Source: Cyanophora paradoxa
Lineage: Eukaryota; Glaucocystophyceae; Cyanophorales; Cyanophoraceae
Direction: 5' to 3'
DNA length: 64,000 nt
Assembly (NCBI GenBank): GCA_004431415.1
Contig: QPMI01000022.1
Coordinates: 248,001-312,000 of the forward strand
Shown: positions 59,385 through 64,000 of the stretch, one piece after another
How the letters are laid out: the number at the start of each line of letters is the position of its first letter
Position numbering within the stretch: position 1 is the first letter of the stretch
Notes under the pieces: generated by a model
The model's input: the letters and a program-made list of their open reading frames with translations, nothing else
What the model was told of the DNA's origin: nothing
The model's database searches: none
Made by a program: the position numbers and the translations under genes

Positions 59385-62300
59385 ATGACAGATGCACGCG
59401 GCCGCAGCCATAATCATTCGGAGGAGAGTACAAGTACAGCTGTATGGCCGCCGGAGATCTTTGAGCCCGGCGAAGTGGCGAAGGCAGAGAGGGATGAGCT
59501 CACCTGCGTTATTTGCCATCAAGTCATGCGTGAGCCGGTGTGTTCGTATACGAGAGCGAGATTCTATATAGCTATCGTAGTATGATCCCATGGATGAACG
59601 CGCTCTAATCGAAAGAGATCGGACGCATTCGCAGATGCTCCTTGGTTGTTCGAATCAGCATGCGTTGTGCACGACATGCGCGGAACGGCTCGCGAGAGAG
59701 GCGGGCTACCCGTTCCAGTACGACTACATGAGGGCGCAGCTCAAGTGCCCGGTCGATCGGGAGGTGGTCGACTATGAAGCGTTCGTCTCAGCGGCGTTTA
59801 TCGTTCGCCGTGTAAACGACCTGAGAGTGCAGTACGTCGACGTCTCCAGGCTCCACTATCCGCCCGCGGCCGGCCCCGGCCTGGACGCCTACTGATCGCG
59901 AAGCTTGCGCACGCGCGGTCGCAGCTGCGAATTCAAAAGCAGGTGCTGCTCGTGGACGGGCGACCTGGCCGCTTTCAGGTCGCACGTCGCCGGCTGCTCT
60001 GCTGGGCGGGGGCGCTGCTCCGAGCTCGCGCGCCTTAACGTGCGCCCGGGCCCGGCCCCCTAAGTCTATATATATCGATATCGATTCTGCTGCTGCCGCT
60101 TGTAATATTCAATGATTTAATTGAGCTCATTAACACTGCCGCATGGCTGCAGGCACACGTGGCCGCTTGCAATTGCCCGCGGGTGAAGCGGCCATGCCCC
60201 AACGCCCAGCTCGGCTGCACGAAGATGATCGACTCTAGATCTACACATCGCGAAGCGCTAGCCCACCTACGTGAGCATTATTATCATGTTCTCATGGCAC
60301 GGCACTGCGGCACGGCACGTTCTCATGATCAGATTACTGCAGACTCATGCCTGAAGGAGTTAGCTCAACGGCTGCTGAGCGAGAACGGTAACTATTTATG
60401 TACACTCTATATATATTGATAGCTTTGGCTATAGCTATAGCTACAGATCTGGGCACATGATACGTATGTGTACATCGGGCTGGAGCTCGAGCTATTCTTA
60501 TATTTTACGTTAATTAATTATAACTTCCTATTTCAGAGAAACTTCGAGGGGAGCTGGAGACACAGGGCAAATCGCATCAAGCCGCGAATGCACTTTCACG
60601 AACTGCGTTCATCAAGGAAGAGCAAGCGCGCAAGGGGCACGCACAGGCTGAAGATGCTCTGAGGCGTCAAGTGGCGGAGGTTCCTTTACATTGTCTTCCG
60701 TCCCATGCGTTGCGCACACGTCTTACGCCCCTCGCCGGACAGGCGGCTGCGAAAAACGCTGACGCAGAGCGCCGACTTGAAGAGGTGACTACAGACCGTG
60801 CTATATAGCTACCACACGCCGCGGCGCCGCCGCGGCACTGCCAGGTGCACGTGCCGCCGGGAGCCGATCTCCGACTCCCTTCTCTTCGTGCGGCAGGCGT
60901 CCAAGAAGGAGGCGGACCTGGAGAAACGACTCGCCGAGGTGTCTTGCAAATCGCTTTTTATAGCTTATTATAATTCCGTCCCGCGCTGCCACGTGCAGTC
61001 GGGCATCCTGCGCCGTGCATGCACAATCGCCAGCCGACAAGTGGCGCAGAAAAACGACGAAGCGAAGCGCCGATCGGAAGAGGTGCCTGTGCATGTGTTT
61101 CATGATCCATTCACATTAATTTAACATTGATTTTATATTCCGCGCTCCCGCGCGCCCGGGGCAACGGGGCACCGGGGAGCCGGCGGGCGCCGGTGAGCAC
61201 CTGTTCCTGATCACGACTCCTTCATCTTTGTGCGGCAGGCGTCCAAGAAGGAGGCGGACTTCGGGAAACGACTCGCCGAGGTGCCGGGATTTTTGAGTTG
61301 TATTATATTCTGCCCAGCGCTGCCATCGACATCATAGCATATGCAGTCGCGCACATCGCGCGCATTCGTGTCATTGCAATTGATATTTGCGCTCGCCTCG
61401 CTCGACAGGCGTTGGAGAAAAGAGCGGACGCAGAGCGCCAACTCGTAGAGGTGCACGTGATCATGAACGCCAGGCTGTGCTCAGAATTTACGATCAGCCC
61501 CGTGCTACCACACGAGCACGCCGCGGCATTATCGGCCGCGGATGCTGCGGAGCACCGGTTCCTGACCTCAATTACTGTGTGCGGCAGGCATCAAAGAGAG
61601 AATCAGACCTAAAGAAACGTCTCGCGGATCCGGAGGTGCTTGCAATTGCACTTCAGTTTTACATTGGCATTTTAAGATGAGATATTCTGATTAGAGATCC
61701 ACCCCGCCGGCTCTCAGCTCCTTGTTATTTGCGCTACAGGGATCGAAAAATGAGGCAGACTTGAAGAAACGATTCGCGGAGGTGCCTGAATTTCGGTTTT
61801 CCCCCTCGCTTACATGCGAACGCGCAGTCGCCTTGCGAATTGCAATTGATGCTTGCGCTCCTCACCTGCAGGCGGCGGAGAAAATGGCGGAACTAGACCG
61901 CAGACTGGTAGCTATATATAGATTTGCCTTTAATTAAATTGAAGGGTCACACGTGCACGCTATGGAGTGCCACCAGTTCCTCACCGATATATATTCCTTC
62001 ATGCGGCAGCTGCAGGCGTCCAGAAAGAGGGCAGACCTGAACAGCCGACTCTCCGAGGTGCCTTGCTTTAATTCTAATCTCTATTCCGCCCCGCACCGCC
62101 ATGCATATGTGCAGTCGGGCATCCTGCGCCTTTCAATTTGAGCTGACTTTCGAATTCTTATTTTGTGCAGAATTCGAAGAACGCCGAAGCAGAGCGCCAA
62201 TCGGAAGAGGTGCCTTCATATATGTGTTTGACGATTCATTGACTTTTATATTAATATATTCCACGCTACCGCGCGCCGCGGCGCTCCTTCATCTTTGTGC

Positions 62301-63403
62301 GGCAGGTGTCCGAGAAGGAGGTGCCCGGATTTTGAGTTATTTTAACAATCTGGCCAGCGCTGCGCATGCCATCAAGGCATGTGCAGTAACGCGCATCGCA
62401 CGTGTCGGCATTGATGTTTGCGCCCCGGATTCTGAAGAAGCAAACCCCCGGATTCGCCACTGTGGCCGGGCGGTCGATATCTGGACCACGGGACTCAAGC
62501 AGACACCGACGGTCATCTAGACATGAAAATGCAAGTGCTGCATCTGCATCGATATCCGAGTCTGAGCTCGCCGAATTCGAAGTTGGTTCTAATTCGGCCG
62601 CCGGCGCTCGTGAGGTACTGTTTTTATAGTATACTACTTATTCTAGAACATTACTCTGCGTATACTGAAGAGTTGATCATGACGTCGCATAGTTGCCGGA
62701 CGTCGACGGGTGCCATGGCCGTGGATTGGGGCCGGGCGCATCGATATCCGGTTCACCAACGAAAGAGTCGTCGACATTAGCGTCGACGCATCAACTGTCC
62801 CCGATAACGCACACACCGTCGACGTCGGCAGAGCGTGTTCCCTTCAAGAGCATGAGCAGTTTGAGCACAGACTCCTCTGTATCAGCTTCGCCGATGACGA
62901 TCGCACCATGTAAGCATACGCCCAACGTTGAGGTGAGCTTTCCTGTTTGATTGCCACTGAAGTGAGCTATTCGTTTTTATATCTAACTCCTGATTTCGAA
63001 GGCGATGGCGGCCTCGACTTCTTCAGGGGCGGCGTGGACGTCGATGCAAATGCAACCTAATGATCACATGCATCCCCCCGCGCCAACGTCAGCGATCGCG
63101 AATCGCTGTGATCGGGAGAAGCCGGCTGTGGATTATCAGAAGGCGACAGCAGATCTAGATCTAGAGGAGTGGCCCCGGAAGATCGAAGTCGCTCACTCAC
63201 CGGAAGCAGGCTCGAACGTTCACGGCCCGGCTACACCTCGTCAGCGTGTACTGGGCCCGGCGTTGTTGGGCCCCGCGGCCGCTTCGAATCTCGGTCGGAA
63301 AGCACCAGCTCCAGCTCCAGCTGCAGCCGCAGCTGCATCCATGGACCCCCAGCTTTTGGCAAAGCTAGCCAAGCGAAGGGCGGCAGCAGATCAGCCAAGC
63401 TAG
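59385..63403 (+). CDS. RING / TRAF-type zinc finger / coiled-coil protein built from mini-exons
   Basis: Exon 1 (59385-59537) and exon 2 (from 59635) form a RING finger: ELTCVICHQVMREP, LLGCSNQHALCTTCAERL, LKCPVDREVV. Exon 3 (60153-60270) is a TRAF-type zinc finger: CPNAQLGCTKMIDSRSTHRE then ALAHL. Exons 60343-60387 and 60537-60679 begin a coiled coil (ENEKLRGELETQ, RKGHAQAEDALRRQVAE). It continues through eleven phase-0 mini-exons between 60743 and 62320 (typical product ASKKEADLEKRLAE). The end is a Ser/Ala-rich tail from exons near 62.75-62.94 kb and 63.0 kb to TAG 63401-63403. This order (RING, TRAF finger, coiled coil) is that of TRAF-like E3 ubiquitin ligases without a recognisable MATH domain. 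Joining between 62321 and 62750 is unresolved. Confidence 0.78.
60743..62320 (+). repeat. Tandem array of eleven symmetrical mini-exons
   Basis: Mini-exons at about 60743-60784, 60897-60938, 61050-61082, 61239-61280, 61409-61450, 61588-61635, 61740-61781, 61872-61907, 62016-62057, 62171-62209 and 62306-62320, of 42, 42, 33, 42, 42, 48, 42, 36, 42, 39 and 15 nt. All are multiples of three with phase-0 borders, preceded by CAG and followed by GTG or GTA. Two types largely alternate: A (like NADAERRLEE) and B (like SKKEADLEKRLAE). Introns before type B share CTTCGTGCGGCAG-like ends, those before type A share GCAGTCG...GCAATTG words. Confidence 0.88.
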
Positions 63404-64000
63404 AGATTATATTTATATATATATTCGACTATTCATCATTTGATCATCTGACTGCTATCTGGAAGTTCTTAGAAGAGGTTAACGTTGCTTTGCACTTACG
63501 TATACGTATATTATGAAGCTGAAGTTTTCGAATTTTTTTTGAGAGACTACGGTGGGGCGAACCCCCCGTAGGTAGTGATATTAAACATAGATCTCTCTGA
63601 TTTATTTCATATATATCTGAATGCGATCGCGTATGTACCTACGTATACGTACAGTCGCTCAGCGCTAGCGGCCGCGGGCGCCGAGGCGCATGCGCAGCTC
63701 CGAGATGATCCGCCTGCAGCTGATCATAATCGTGAGCATACATTTGCATATATATGCAGTGGCACGGCGCATAGGTATTAAAAATCTAGTATACGTAATT
63801 CTTTGTATACGTGCACGCATGCGCACGGCGCGGGTAACAGTAGTACAATGAACTATAGTACCTTTTCACCACAGTACCAGGCCAGGCTGGGAAATTGCAA
63901 CTCGGCAAACGCCGCTTACCTTTTGCTGCCAAATTTGACATTTGGGACCTGCGAACTACGGCTGGTCTGAGCTTGGAGAAGCAAAAAAATGCCACTGGAA
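63404..64000. other. Downstream region with a hairpin and a possible next gene
   Basis: A T8 run (about 63531) precedes a hairpin at 63547-63571 (stem CTACGG.GGG with a CGAA-type loop, one mismatch). At the far end an ATG on the minus strand (63941) followed by seven codons and a donor AAAG/GTAAGC at 63920 could be a first coding exon of a gene running leftwards, but no further exon is supported. Confidence 0.25.

Overview
The window is nuclear DNA from a eukaryote, most likely a GC-rich, flagellated alga with a secondary plastid (a haptophyte or pelagophyte-like stramenopile would fit; the lineage is an inference). Genes are cut by many short introns (about 50-100 bp) that usually start GTGCG or GTCCG, often carry pure C tracts before the acceptor, and quite often use GC instead of GT as donor. 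No prokaryotic operon, rRNA or tRNA was recognised.

Layout. Partial ACT-domain gene (-, runs off the left edge); GMC oxidoreductase with the residues expected of a fatty acid photodecarboxylase (+, to 4426); V-ATPase subunit d (-, 4819-6637); MATH-BTB-BACK protein (+, 6853-12307) whose introns hold broken copies of one of its own exons; a 1.5 kb GC-rich gap; an unrecognised Cys-containing protein (-, 13825-15190); a repeat-rich gap with a TA-flanked MITE and a foldback block; a secreted LamG-domain protein (+, 17523-21355); a parallel beta-helix protein with zinc ribbons and membrane segments (-, 21783-24704) 46 bp downstream of a very large TRANK1-like UvrD helicase/TPR protein (-, 24751-31064); an F-box/LRR protein (+, from 31253); a degraded TPR fragment; a secreted kelch protein with an (SP)n linker and an IPT-like domain (-, 34843-38722); more MITEs; a partial, rearranged copy (-, 40640-42456) of the nephrocystin-3-like gene that follows (-, 43154-51415: myristoylation site, DUF4062-like domain, P-loop NTPase, TPRs); an Ala-rich unknown (+, 51747-53496); an ANKRD13-family protein (+, 53952-57689); a HAD-family hydrolase (-, 57897-59035); and a RING/TRAF-zinc-finger protein (+, 59385-63403) whose coiled coil is encoded by an array of eleven tiny symmetrical exons.

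Organisation. Gene orientation alternates, giving several head-to-head pairs with only 0.2-0.5 kb between start codons, so promoters are probably shared. Functions are mixed: lipid/energy metabolism, vacuolar acidification, ubiquitin-related adaptors (MATH-BTB, F-box, RING, ANKRD13), surface or secreted proteins (LamG, kelch, beta-helix) and a cilium-associated scaffold. The most unusual structures are the mini-exon array at 60.7-62.3 kb, the TACCGT...ACGGTA elements that share a core but have different inverted arms, and the exon fragments in the MATH-BTB gene. Exon boundaries were placed by eye from reading frame, splice signals and family knowledge; individual junctions may be off by a base or two.
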